Assembly: GCA_025128135.1 (NCBI GenBank)
Contig: JAHLYW010000011.1
Coordinates: forward strand, 27,271 to 91,270
Source of the DNA: Synechococcus sp. CS-1325
Lineage (GTDB): Bacteria > Cyanobacteriota > Cyanobacteriia > PCC-6307 > Cyanobiaceae
Direction: 5' to 3'
DNA: 64,000 nucleotides
Below, piece by piece: positions 48,913 through 57,461 of the stretch (within the stretch, counting starts at the first letter, position 1; each line of letters starts with the position of its first letter). Below the pieces are notes generated by a model. That model was not told the DNA's origin and made no database searches. It worked only from the letters and a program-made list of their open reading frames with translations. The translations under genes and the position numbers were made by a program.

Positions 48913-50100
48913 ATGACTACGAAGAACACTCGCATCAGCCCATACCTGTTGCTGTTGGCGGCGAGTCTGCTGGCACGGCTGAGCTATCAGATGGCGCGCA
49001 GCCCAGTACTGCCAAGGTTTGCGCGTGAACTCAACGCTTCACCGGAGGCGATTGGTCTGATCGTGGCAGCTTCGACGATCACCGGTATCTGCTTCAAGCT
49101 TCCCGCAGGATCTTTATCCGATGTCTTGGGGCGCAAGCGTCTCATGCTATTGGCGTCGCTCTTCTTCGCTGTTCCGCCATTCCTTTATATGTTGATCACA
49201 GATCCAGAGCAACTCCTGGTCTTGCGGTTCATTCACGGCTTTGCCACAGCAGTGTTCAGTCCGGTCTCGGCCGCTGCTGTGGCCGATCTGTATCGTTCAA
49301 ATCGTGGTGAGCGGCTCGGCTGGTTCCAGACCATGTCTGACCTTGGTGGAGCCATTGGCCCGCTGGTGGGTGGGTTCGTGCTCTTTTCGCTTGGTACGTT
49401 CTCAAGCACCTACTTTCTGGTCGGCCTGATTGGTCTGCTGCCGATCTTCGTCATCTCCAGGATCCCCGATAAGGCGCCGTCACGGCCAGAACCGGGGGCG
49501 CCGTCGCGCGTGAGAAAGTTCGTCACCGGAATCGGCCAGGTTCTCACCCATGGTTCGCTGCTTTTGACCAGCACCACGGAAGCAGCCGTGTACTTCGGCT
49601 TCGGCATCCTGGCCGGCTTCTTGCCCCTTTACCTACAGGATGCTGGATACAACGACGCTCAGATCGGGCTGGTGCTGGGCGTGCAACTGGTCACGACACT
49701 GATTGCCAAACCCTTTGCCGGGCGGGTGTCCGACCGGGTGGGTCACAAGCCAACAATCCTGTTTGGTGTGCTGCTCTGCGCCTTTGTACTGCCGTTGCTG
49801 GTCCAGACACACCTGCTCGTGCTCCTGTGCCTCCTATCCGGGCTCTACGGCTTCGGCATGGCGGTGGTAACGCCATCAACGGCGGCACTGGCAGCGGACA
49901 TGGCCAGGGAGGGGAACATGGGCGCGGCGCTGGGTGTACTTGGTACCATTCGCGACATCGGAGAGGCAGGTGGGTCAATCATCGCTGGATTCATCATTGC
50001 TCAGGCGTCATACGGGGCCAGCTTTCTTATCGGTGGGGTGGTTATGGTGGCCAATGCTTTGCTGTTCGCGATCACTGCACCTACTCCTCGCCATGGATAA
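48913..50100 (+). CDS. Major-facilitator-superfamily exporter
   Basis: A 395-residue, twelve-helix transporter. Motif A is seen twice, as GSLSDVLGRKRLM (about residues 76-88) and GRVSDRVGHKPT (about 262-273). An Arg in helix IV (LRFIHG) and VADLYRSNRGERLGWFQ fit drug:H+ antiporters with twelve helices. Upstream CCGGAACTTC gives only a weak ribosome site. The gene lies in the island between the scramblase-like gene and the VOC gene, consistent with a resistance-type cargo gene. Substrate unknown. Confidence 0.88.
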   Translation: MTTKNTRISPYLLLLAASLLARLSYQMARSPVLPRFARELNASPEAIGLIVAASTITGICFKLPAGSLSDVLGRKRLMLLASLFFAVPPFLYMLITDPEQLLVLRFIHGFATAVFSPVSAAAVADLYRSNRGERLGWFQTMSDLGGAIGPLVGGFVLFSLGTFSSTYFLVGLIGLLPIFVISRIPDKAPSRPEPGAPSRVRKFVTGIGQVLTHGSLLLTSTTEAAVYFGFGILAGFLPLYLQDAGYNDAQIGLVLGVQLVTTLIAKPFAGRVSDRVGHKPTILFGVLLCAFVLPLLVQTHLLVLLCLLSGLYGFGMAVVTPSTAALAADMAREGNMGAALGVLGTIRDIGEAGGSIIAGFIIAQASYGASFLIGGVVMVANALLFAITAPTPRHG

Positions 50101-50432
50101 CTAACCATGAATCCATGGCCAACTGAAACGAATCGCCAAACAAGGGATGCTGGCAATGACTGACTAGACGGATAGCAAGAAGCATTGGAGATTCTGCAAG
50201 ATCCACCCCATTTACGGCATGGTTGTCTTGTGATCGCAGCTAAGGGCTGTGTATGTGAGCGGCAAGCAGCTCGGGTGCAGCTTTGCGGAAGGGATTAGCC
50301 TACGGTGTCTATGAGAAAACCATGGCCAAGAAGCGAGTCCTACTCAACCATGGCATCTTGAGCTACAACAAGTGCGTTTTCTCAGCCATGATCTTTTCCT
50401 ATTCGATGAGCGTCTCCTCTGACGTTGAGCCA
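50101..50432. other. Gene-free island segment after the MFS gene
   Basis: No supported gene. An open frame at 50283-50519 lacks a ribosome site and family likeness and runs through the attC-like structure, so it is not annotated. Confidence 0.4.
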
Positions 50433-50521
50433 GCCACCAATGCAATCCACTTGAGGCGCCGCCGCAAGGATAACTGGATGAGCCAACACTCACTGCGGCC
50501 AAGTGATGGCAAGCGTTAGGT
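50433..50521 (+). repeat. Second attC-like site, upstream of the VOC gene
   Basis: The 3' end has a consensus R' box GTTAGGT (50515-50521) preceded by GCGGCCAAGTGATGGCAAGC. The 5' part GCAATCCACTTGAGGCGC pairs with it imperfectly, as expected for L'' and L', and CACCAATGC stands where R'' should be (one base short). The VOC start codon lies 75 bp downstream. Weaker than the first site, but the order and spacing fit. Confidence 0.45.
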
Positions 50522-50596
50522 GTATGCCCAAGCCGAGTTTTGGCCACTGAGAGACATTTGGGGTAATCTGTGGAAACTCATTCTTAGATTTTGACA

Positions 50597-50989
50597 ATGA
50601 AGCTCGGATACGCGATTCTGTATGTCGACGATGTCGCTTCTTCCCTTGATTTCTACGAACGTGCATTTGGGTTTAAGCGACGCTTCCTTCATGAATCAGG
50701 AACCTATGGGGAACTTGAAACTGGAGATACAACGCTTTCATTCGCTTCGCACGAACTTGCCGATACGAATTTTCCTGGTGGCCATATTCGTGCCAGTGAA
50801 TCCATCGCGCCCCTGGGGATGGAAATCGGCTTGGTAACGCTTGACGTTGCAGCTGCCCATGCCCATGCATTAGGGGAAGGCGCCATTGAATTGAGTGCAC
50901 CTGCCCGGAAAGCCTGGGGGCAGATCGTTTCGTATGTTCGAGCGCCGGATGGCTGTCTCATTGAACTCTGCACGCCAGTTGGCGAGTAG
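50597..50989 (+). CDS. VOC-fold (glyoxalase/bleomycin-resistance type) protein
   Basis: A 130-residue protein with two beta-alpha-beta-beta-beta modules: YAILYVDDVASSLDFYERAF at the start and GQIVSYVRAPDGCLIELCTP at the end, where the last Glu is a usual metal ligand. Families of this size include glyoxalase I-like enzymes and antibiotic-binding proteins and are common integron cargo. The ATG at 50597 matches the family start; TTG two codons earlier is possible. Right after its stop a stretch AGCAACGCCTCCCATCAC resembles the 5' half of an attC site. Confidence 0.85.
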   Translation: MKLGYAILYVDDVASSLDFYERAFGFKRRFLHESGTYGELETGDTTLSFASHELADTNFPGGHIRASESIAPLGMEIGLVTLDVAAAHAHALGEGAIELSAPARKAWGQIVSYVRAPDGCLIELCTPVGE

Positions 50990-51236
50990 AAGCAACGCCT
51001 CCCATCACGATCCAGCCGCTCTTCCACGAAGCGGTTCGGGTCGCGGCCCTCAAAGAGATAGCGCGCCTTGTCTTCCCGCCGCAGTCAGGGCTTCGGCTGC
51101 TCAGGGCCCTTCCTCGACGCGGACATCAGCACCGAAACCGAGCTGCTGATCGTTAACTGCCAGGCCCTGCTGCAGGGCACCGTGCTCCCCTGTGCGCTCA
51201 TGCCCCTGCCGCGATCCGCGCATGCCAGTGAGGCCA
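50990..51236. other. Right edge of the island with a decayed coding fragment
   Basis: On the minus strand about 51000-51090 reads REDKARYLFEGRDPNRFVEE then RLDRDG without stops and with GC-rich host-like codons, but an in-frame TGA stands just upstream and no family is recognised. I take it as a fragment of a former chromosomal gene cut by the island. Confidence 0.35.
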
Positions 51237-52301
51237 TCAGGCCGCAGAGGCCAGCGGCTGATCCAGGCGCCGGGCGGCGTCCGGCCCCTCCTTGATGGCG
51301 ACCACCATGGAATCCGGGCCGACAAGATGCTCGGTTCGCGGCCTGGAAAATCCGGCTTCCTGCATCCAGGAGGCGCAGTCCTGACCGGTGTAGTCGAACC
51401 CACCCGGCGTTTCGATCAACATGTTCAGGCTCATCATCAGCCCGAATGCATTTGTTGAACGGTCATCGTCGATGATCGCTTCGTAGACAATCAGCGCTCC
51501 GCCGATCGGCAGCGCCTCGAAGGCCTTCCGGATCAGCATCTTTTTGGTGGGCAGATCCCAGTCATGCAGGATGTGCCCCATCAGCACAACATCGGCTGCG
51601 GGAATCGCCTGGTTGAAGAAGTTGCCTGGTTCAAAGCTGAGCCGGTCTGCCACGCCTGCCTTCTGCGCGTAATCCTCGAACGTGGGCGCCACTTCCGGCA
51701 GGTCGAATCCAGTGCCTTGCAGGTGTGGGTTGGCCAGGCAGATCTGAACGGCCAGATCCCCCTGCGCCGTGCCCACGTCGACGAATGATCGGTAGTTCTT
51801 CCAGATCGGAGCATGGGCGATCACCCGGTTGGCCCCGCGGCTGATGCCGGTCATCGCCCCGAGAAAGGCCCGCAGCTGGCTCGGATCGGCGTAAAGGCTC
51901 TCAAACAGCCCGGCCGATCCTGTCCTGGCTTCGTTCTGCTGAGTGCCCGTGCGCAGCGCCTCTGTGAGGTGCCCCCAGAACGGATACAGGCGGTTGTTGG
52001 CCATTTCCAGAATGCCGCCGATGTAGGAGGGCTTGTTCCTGTCCAGGAAGAAATCCGTTTCGGCTGTGTTCGCATAGTTGTCAGCCGTGCGAACCAGGAA
52101 GCCCAGCGCCACCAGCGCATCGAGAAAGTCGCGGGCTGACCGGGGGTGCAGGCCCAGCCGGCCACTCAGGGAAGCGAAGCACAGCTCCCCTTGCGAGAGT
52201 TCTGTGAAGACGCCGATTTCGATCGCACTGAGGAGGGTTTTGGCTGGCCAGAATCCAAAGCCGGTCTGCAGGATCTTCTCCGGATCCAGTGGATCGCCCA
52301 T
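51237..52301 (-). CDS. SAM-dependent O-methyltransferase-like protein
   Basis: A 354-residue protein of the acetylserotonin/caffeate O-methyltransferase type. The N-terminal winged-helix dimerisation part ([39 protein letters not shown]) is followed by the SAM site [20 protein letters not shown] (about 168-187), [14 protein letters not shown], and the catalytic-type His region [12 protein letters not shown]. The SAM motif has Thr-Ala-Gln-Gly where GGGxG is usual. Substrate unknown; a carotenoid, quinone or secondary metabolite are candidates. Confidence 0.85.
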   Translation of the reverse strand: MGDPLDPEKILQTGFGFWPAKTLLSAIEIGVFTELSQGELCFASLSGRLGLHPRSARDFLDALVALGFLVRTADNYANTAETDFFLDRNKPSYIGGILEMANNRLYPFWGHLTEALRTGTQQNEARTGSAGLFESLYADPSQLRAFLGAMTGISRGANRVIAHAPIWKNYRSFVDVGTAQGDLAVQICLANPHLQGTGFDLPEVAPTFEDYAQKAGVADRLSFEPGNFFNQAIPAADVVLMGHILHDWDLPTKKMLIRKAFEALPIGGALIVYEAIIDDDRSTNAFGLMMSLNMLIETPGGFDYTGQDCASWMQEAGFSRPRTEHLVGPDSMVVAIKEGPDAARRLDQPLASAA

Positions 52302-52403
52302 CCCTCTTTGCTGCTCTGGGAGGCCAATTTAGCCGATCAGACTGCAGGGGTTTCCGGGCTCCGCCCTGTTCTGCGCCGCCGGCTTTCTTCTGCTGGCCTG
52401 TGG

Positions 52404-55379
52404 TTATCCGCCGGCCAGAATCGCCCTGCAGCGCCCGCAGATCCGTCCGGTCAGTTCGCTGGTCAGAGCGTGGTCCTGCACGTCGGTTTCGTAGTGCCAG
52501 CAGCGCTCGCATTTCTCGCCGCCGGCCCTGGCGATTCGGATCGTCAGGCCCTCCAGCTTGGCGTTCACCAGGGGCTCGGCCAGGGGGGCTCCGCCGATCT
52601 GCAGCTCCGACACCAGCAACCAGTCGGCCAGGTTGTCGACCTCCGGGCTGGGGCTCCGCTCCAGCAACTCCAGGGCGGCGCGCAGGCCGGCGGCCGCCTC
52701 GCCAGGGGGCAGCAGCAACTGCAGCTTCACCTCGAGCGAGGAACCGATCCCGGCCTGGTCGCCCTTGAGGTTGCGGCAGGCTTCCAGCTGGCGGTTCACC
52801 TGGGAGCGCAATCCCTGCAGGCTGCTGATTGCCGCCTGTTCGGCTTCGCTGAGTTTCCAGTCCCGGCCGGCCAGGGGCCAGCCCCGCTCGAACACCGAGC
52901 GCTCCGCCACCGGGTAGGGCAGGTTCTGCCAGATGTCTTCTGCCATGTGGCAGAGCACCGGTGCGATCAGCCCGGCCAGCCGCTCCAGCACCAGCGCCAT
53001 CACCGTCTGGCAGCTGCGTCGGCGATGCGACCCCGCCGCGCTCACATAAAGCCGGTCTTTGGCGATATCGAGATAGAAATTCGACAGGTCCACCACGCAG
53101 AAGTTCTGCAGTGCCTGGAAGAAGCGGTAGAACTCGAAGCGCTCGAAATCGCCGCTCACCTCCTCGATCAGATCGGCGGTGCGTTGCAGCATCCAGCGGT
53201 CCAGCAGCGGCAGGTCCGCCACCGGCAGCGCATCGCCTCCCGCTTCCACCGGCCCTGGATCGAAGTCGTGAAGGTTGCCCAGCAGGTAGCGGGCGGTGTT
53301 GCGCACCTTGCGGCTCACATCCGCCAGCTGTCTGACGATCCCGGGGCCGAGCGGCACATCGGCGGAATAGTCGACCGAACTCACCCACAGCCGCAGCACA
53401 TCGGCGCCGAAGGCCGGTTCCTGCTTCTCGTTCCTGCCCCCCTCCACGATCACCGCCGGGTCGACCACATTGCCCAGGGATTTGCTCATCTTGCGACCCT
53501 TCTCATCGAGGGTGAAGCCGTGGGTGAGCACCCGTCGGTAGGGCGCCCGGCCGTTCACGGCCACCGAGGTGAGCAGGCTGCTCTGAAACCAGCCGCGGTG
53601 CTGGTCGGATCCCTCCAGATAGAGATCGGCGGGGTAATGGAGATCCCCTTCGGCCCGCTCCGGCTCCAGCCCCTTCAGCACCGCCGCCCAGGAGGAGCCG
53701 GAGTCGAACCACACGTCCATCGTGTCGCTGCCCTTGCGCCATTGATCGGCCTCGCCGGCCCGGCCGGGGGGCAGCAGCTCCGCCTCGTCGCGCTCCCACC
53801 ACACGTCCGAGCCGTGCTCGGCGATCAGCGCCTGGATGTGATCGAGGCTGGCGGCATCGAGCAGCACCTCGCCGGTTGTGCGGTGATAGAAAACGGGGAT
53901 CGGCAGGCCCCAGGTGCGCTGGCGGGAGATGCACCAGTCGCCCCGGTCGCGCACCATCGCCTCGATCCGGTTGCGGCCACTGGCCGGCAGCCAGTCCACG
54001 GCCGCGATCGCCGCCATCGCTTCGGCGCGGAAGCCCTCCACCGAGGCGAACCATTGCTCGGTGGCGCGGAAGATCGTCGGTTTCTTGGTGCGCCAGTCGT
54101 AGGGGTAGCGGTGGGCGTAGCTCTCCTGCTTCAACAGGGCGCCGGCCTCCTCCAGGGCGGCGATGATCACTGGGTTGGCGTCCTTGAGCACGTTGAGGCC
54201 AGCGAAGCGCCCCGCTTCCGCCGTCAGGGTGCCGCCCTCATCCACCGGGCAGAGCACCGGCAGGCCATGGGCCCTGCCGGTGTTGAAGTCGTCGACGCCG
54301 TGGCCCGGGGCGGTGTGGACCAGGCCGGTGCCCGCCTCCGTCGTGATGTAGTCGCCGCCGATCAGCACCGGGCTGCTGCGCTCCAGCAGCGGGTGGCGAT
54401 AGGTGACGCCCTCCAGTTCGCTCCCCTTCACCGTGAGCAGGGGTTCCAGGCTGAGGCTCAGGCTGGTCTGCAGGCTGTCCACCAGCTCGGCGGCCACCAC
54501 CAGGTGGCGGCCGCAGGTAGCCGCGCCGCCGGGCCCGCTGGCCCGGCAGATCGAGTAGTCGAGCGCACCGTTCACCGACACCGCCAGGTTGGCGGGCAGG
54601 GTCCAGGGGGTGGTGGTCCAGATCGCCACAGCCAGCTGTCCATTGGCCCAGCCACCACTGCTCGGTGCCAGGCCCACCGTGGCCAGGCGCTGGGCCAGGG
54701 GGGCCGGCACCGCCGTGACCGCGAAGGCCACGTAGACGCTCGGTGAGGTGTGACCGTCGGGGTAGTCGAGTTCGGCTTCGGCCAGGGCCGTACGGGAACT
54801 CGGGCTCCAGTGCACCGGCTTCAGCCCCCGGTAGATGTGGCCGGCCAGCACCATCTGGCCGAACACGCCGATCTGGGCGGCCTCGTAGCCCTTCTGCAGG
54901 GTGAGATAGGGGGCGTCCCAGTCGGCCCAGATGCCCCAGCGGCGGAAGCCGGCCTTCTGACCCTCCACCTGCTCGAGGGCATAGGCATGGGCCCGGCGGC
55001 GCAGGGCGATCGGGGTGAGGGCGCGGCGCTCCTCGCTGTCCATGCCCTGCAGCACCTTGAGCTCGATCGGCAGGCCGTGGCAATCCCAGCCCGGCACGAA
55101 CCGCGCCCGCCGCCCCTTCAGCAGGGCGTACTTGTTGATGATGTCCTTGAGGATCTTGTTGAGCGCATGGCCCACATGCAGGGCGCCATTCGCATAGGGC
55201 GGCCCGTCGTGCAGGGTGAACACCGGGCCGGGATTGCCGCTGCTCAGGCGCTCGTAAAGGCGCTGCTCAGCCCAGAAGGCCTGCAGCTCCGGCTCGCGCG
55301 TCTTCGCGTTGGCCCGCATCCCGAAGGGGGTCTTCAGCAGATTGAGCGTGTCCTTGTAGGAAGCCGGGCTGGCGGTCAC
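52404..55379 (-). CDS. ileS: Isoleucyl-tRNA synthetase
   Basis: A 991-residue class I synthetase. HIGH motif PPYANGALHVGHALNKILKD, editing-domain stretches GTGLVHTAPGHGVDDFNTG, DVWFDSGSSW, KMSKS motif GRKMSKSLGNVVDP, and a C-terminal zinc knuckle C-x2-C (CERCWHYE) with CGRCR. This is the bacterial type with C-terminal zinc. The GTG at 55379 is chosen because the conserved YKDTLNLLKTPF follows soon after. An essential core gene that closes the right flank of the island. Confidence 0.96.
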   Translation of the reverse strand: MTASPASYKDTLNLLKTPFGMRANAKTREPELQAFWAEQRLYERLSSGNPGPVFTLHDGPPYANGALHVGHALNKILKDIINKYALLKGRRARFVPGWDCHGLPIELKVLQGMDSEERRALTPIALRRRAHAYALEQVEGQKAGFRRWGIWADWDAPYLTLQKGYEAAQIGVFGQMVLAGHIYRGLKPVHWSPSSRTALAEAELDYPDGHTSPSVYVAFAVTAVPAPLAQRLATVGLAPSSGGWANGQLAVAIWTTTPWTLPANLAVSVNGALDYSICRASGPGGAATCGRHLVVAAELVDSLQTSLSLSLEPLLTVKGSELEGVTYRHPLLERSSPVLIGGDYITTEAGTGLVHTAPGHGVDDFNTGRAHGLPVLCPVDEGGTLTAEAGRFAGLNVLKDANPVIIAALEEAGALLKQESYAHRYPYDWRTKKPTIFRATEQWFASVEGFRAEAMAAIAAVDWLPASGRNRIEAMVRDRGDWCISRQRTWGLPIPVFYHRTTGEVLLDAASLDHIQALIAEHGSDVWWERDEAELLPPGRAGEADQWRKGSDTMDVWFDSGSSWAAVLKGLEPERAEGDLHYPADLYLEGSDQHRGWFQSSLLTSVAVNGRAPYRRVLTHGFTLDEKGRKMSKSLGNVVDPAVIVEGGRNEKQEPAFGADVLRLWVSSVDYSADVPLGPGIVRQLADVSRKVRNTARYLLGNLHDFDPGPVEAGGDALPVADLPLLDRWMLQRTADLIEEVSGDFERFEFYRFFQALQNFCVVDLSNFYLDIAKDRLYVSAAGSHRRRSCQTVMALVLERLAGLIAPVLCHMAEDIWQNLPYPVAERSVFERGWPLAGRDWKLSEAEQAAISSLQGLRSQVNRQLEACRNLKGDQAGIGSSLEVKLQLLLPPGEAAAGLRAALELLERSPSPEVDNLADWLLVSELQIGGAPLAEPLVNAKLEGLTIRIARAGGEKCERCWHYETDVQDHALTSELTGRICGRCRAILAGG

Positions 55380-55423
55380 AGCGCCTGGTGGGCAGCAAGC
55401 ACGGATTATCAACCCCGGCCCAA

Positions 55424-56080
55424 TCAGGCTTCGATCGTGGCGCCTTCCGCCTCCGGCTCGGCTGACGCCGCCGCCGGCTGATCAGCCTCCTCGCCGGCCC
55501 CTGCCACCGAAGGCAGGGGGCCGGCGGGAGCGGCGACCTGCTGGAGCAGCTCGTCGATCTCGGTGAAGGAACGCACCTCCACCACGGCCGGGGCCTGGAT
55601 CGCGGCTGGGACTGGGGCCTGGGTCGGGGCTGGGGCCGTGGATTCCTCCGGCCGCACCCAGCGTTTGCTGGGGGTTTTCGGCTTGGCTGTGGCCCGTTGC
55701 TGCAGCCAGGCGGCCGCACCGCCCAGGCTCGCCACCACCAGGCTCAGCAGCCTGGCCGCGGCGGTGCGGAGCTGCAGCAGGCTGGTCTGCCAGCGCTCGG
55801 GGGACCAGAAGCGCTGCTGCTCCTCACCGCTGAGCTGGCGCCATCGCCCCAGGCTCACCTCGCTGCCCAGCCGGCCGATCAACAGCCCGCCGCAGAGCAC
55901 CGCCAGCATCGGCGCGCCACTGAGCCGCTCGGCGCTGGTGACCAGCACCAGGCCCAGCAGCAGCACCAGGGCGCCCCAGAAGGCGTCGCGGGGACGACTC
56001 AGCTCCGGCAGCAGCAGGGGGATCAGCAGCACCACCAGGCCGGCCAGCAGCGCAAGGATTCCACCGAGAGTGGCGAGCAT
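55424..56080 (-). CDS. Ycf66-family-like membrane protein
   Basis: A 218-residue protein. Two or three hydrophobic helices (MLATLGGILALLAGLVVLLI, ALVLLLGLVLVTSAERLSGA) are followed by MLAVLCGGLLIGRLGSEVSL and RWRQLSGEEQQRFW, which I associate with the cyanobacterial and plastid Ycf66 family of unknown function. The C-terminal half is Ala/Pro-rich and ends in acidic Glu-rich sequence. The ATG at 56080 starts directly at the first helix. Confidence 0.7.
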   Translation of the reverse strand: MLATLGGILALLAGLVVLLIPLLLPELSRPRDAFWGALVLLLGLVLVTSAERLSGAPMLAVLCGGLLIGRLGSEVSLGRWRQLSGEEQQRFWSPERWQTSLLQLRTAAARLLSLVVASLGGAAAWLQQRATAKPKTPSKRWVRPEESTAPAPTQAPVPAAIQAPAVVEVRSFTEIDELLQQVAAPAGPLPSVAGAGEEADQPAAASAEPEAEGATIEA

Positions 56081-56134
56081 GGTGGGGGGACGGAGTTGAA
56101 GCCATTCTGATCCGCTCGATACAGTTGGGGCCAC

Positions 56135-56216
56135 GCCCACCTGGCGGAATTGGTAGACGCGCTGGTTTTAGGGTCCAGTGGCTTCGGTCGTGGGGGTTCA
56201 AGTCCCCCGGTGGGCA
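56135..56216 (+). tRNA. tRNA-Leu (anticodon UAG)
   Basis: Acceptor arms GCCCACC / GGTGGGC with discriminator A, D-arm TGGCGGAATTGGTAGACGC, anticodon loop TTTAGGG giving UAG, a class II variable arm and T-arm GGGGG-TTCAAGT-CCCCC. No CCA is encoded. The pair at the loop end of the anticodon stem (T-T) is non-canonical. The stop of the minus-strand binding-protein gene lies inside the tRNA. Confidence 0.95.
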
Positions 56217-57139
56217 TCGGCGCCAGAGCGCCGCTGATTGGATTTCCTGGGTGGTACCCGCTCCTTCAGGTCCACCATCAGCTGCATGGTTTCGATCGAG
56301 AGATCCCGGAGGTCCTGGGTGAGGGGGGCGGCGCTGCCGGGGCCGAACCATTGATCGAAGATCGCCGTTTCCCTGGGCTGGCCGGCAATGAATCCCTGCA
56401 TGTAGCGGATCAGCGCCATGTTGACGATCCGCTGAAAGGCGGGATCGCTCTGGGGCAACATGCAGGCGATTCCTTCCTTGGAATAGGAGCGATCCCCCAC
56501 CTGAAAGCCGGTTGGCTGGGGCTGACGCTGCAGCCAGGAATAGAGCAGAACGCCATCATCGGCAAAACCATCGATCGTGCCATCCTTCAGGGCCTGATAG
56601 CCGCTGTTTCGATCCTCCAGCAACACAGGAATCGCTTTGGGTTGCTGCTTGCGAATCGCCAGCTCGCTGGTGGTTCGCGGCAGGATGCCGATCCGCTTGC
56701 CTGCCAGCGATTCCTGGGAGGAGAGATTCGAATCGCGGCGAATCAGAAGCTGGGTGCCGGTGATGCCATAACTGACTGAAAAATCAACCTTTCGGTCCCG
56801 TTCCCAGGTGAAGCTGCTGGCATCACAAACCAGGCTGACCTTCGAAGACTCCAGGCTGGAAATGCGTTCGTCGGTATCCAGCGCGATCAACTTCAGCCGA
56901 ACCGGACGTCCCAACTCAAGCGCCAGTTCCTCGGTGATCCGATGCATCATGTCGATGGAATAGCCCACCAGGTCACCAGCCCCGTTCTGATAGGCATAGG
57001 GGAAGGCATCTTTGCTGGTTCCAGCCGTCAGGACACCATCCCGGGCAATCTGCTCGATCACCGGCCCCGCCAGAGAAGGCCCGGCGATCAAGGCTGCCGC
57101 CAGCACACCCAGAGTGGAAAAAACTAGCCGAACAACCAC
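56198..57139 (-). CDS. Periplasmic solute-binding protein, amino-acid type (SBP family 3)
   Basis: A 313-residue exported protein. The signal peptide VRLVFSTLGVLAAALIAGPS is followed by the SBP_bac_3 fold: GVLTAGTSKDAFPYAYQNGA, LVGYSIDMMHRITEELALEL, SSLESSKVSLVCDASSFTWE, RKVDFSVSYGITGTQLLIRR, ALKDGTIDGFADDGVLL. It would bind a polar amino acid for an ABC importer not found nearby. The GTG at 57139 has GAGAAA upstream. The last six codons and the stop are read from the antisense of the tRNA-Leu gene. Confidence 0.88.
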   Translation of the reverse strand: MVVRLVFSTLGVLAAALIAGPSLAGPVIEQIARDGVLTAGTSKDAFPYAYQNGAGDLVGYSIDMMHRITEELALELGRPVRLKLIALDTDERISSLESSKVSLVCDASSFTWERDRKVDFSVSYGITGTQLLIRRDSNLSSQESLAGKRIGILPRTTSELAIRKQQPKAIPVLLEDRNSGYQALKDGTIDGFADDGVLLYSWLQRQPQPTGFQVGDRSYSKEGIACMLPQSDPAFQRIVNMALIRYMQGFIAGQPRETAIFDQWFGPGSAAPLTQDLRDLSIETMQLMVDLKERVPPRKSNQRRSGADAHRGT

Positions 57140-57241
57140 AGATTTCTCTATGAATTGGCAGCCAAAGTACCATGGAGCCACTGCGTGGATCAGCGGCTTT
57201 TTCCGTGATCTGCCGCGCCGGCCACCCTGAGCCTTTTCCCC

Positions 57242-57439
57242 ATGTCTCCAGTCACGCTTGAGCTGGGCCGCGACGACTGGCTGCGCATCCGTGATGCCCT
57301 GCGGTATCAGGGGCGCGATCTCCATCACCGCTCCTACGGAGTGACGGCCGACCGGCGGGAGCTGCTCTGGGCGGAGCTGGACCGCTGCCTCAGCCTGGCC
57401 GCCCGCATCGAGGCGCAGATCGCCGGCGAGGAGAGCTGA
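57242..57439 (+). CDS. Small hypothetical protein, 65 aa
   Basis: A helical, charged protein (LELGRDDWLRIRDALRYQGR through LLWAELDRCLSLAARIEAQI) without membrane segments. The ATG is preceded by a C/T-rich stretch rather than a clear ribosome site. It resembles small conserved cyanobacterial proteins of unknown function; GC and codon use fit the host. It converges with pstS. Confidence 0.65.
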   Translation: MSPVTLELGRDDWLRIRDALRYQGRDLHHRSYGVTADRRELLWAELDRCLSLAARIEAQIAGEES

Positions 57440-57461
57440 GCAGCCCTCGGCCTTCAGCCGC

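Noticed and set aside
50283-50519. A 78-codon frame after the MFS gene
   Set aside because: No ribosome site, no family likeness and it runs through the attC-like structure.
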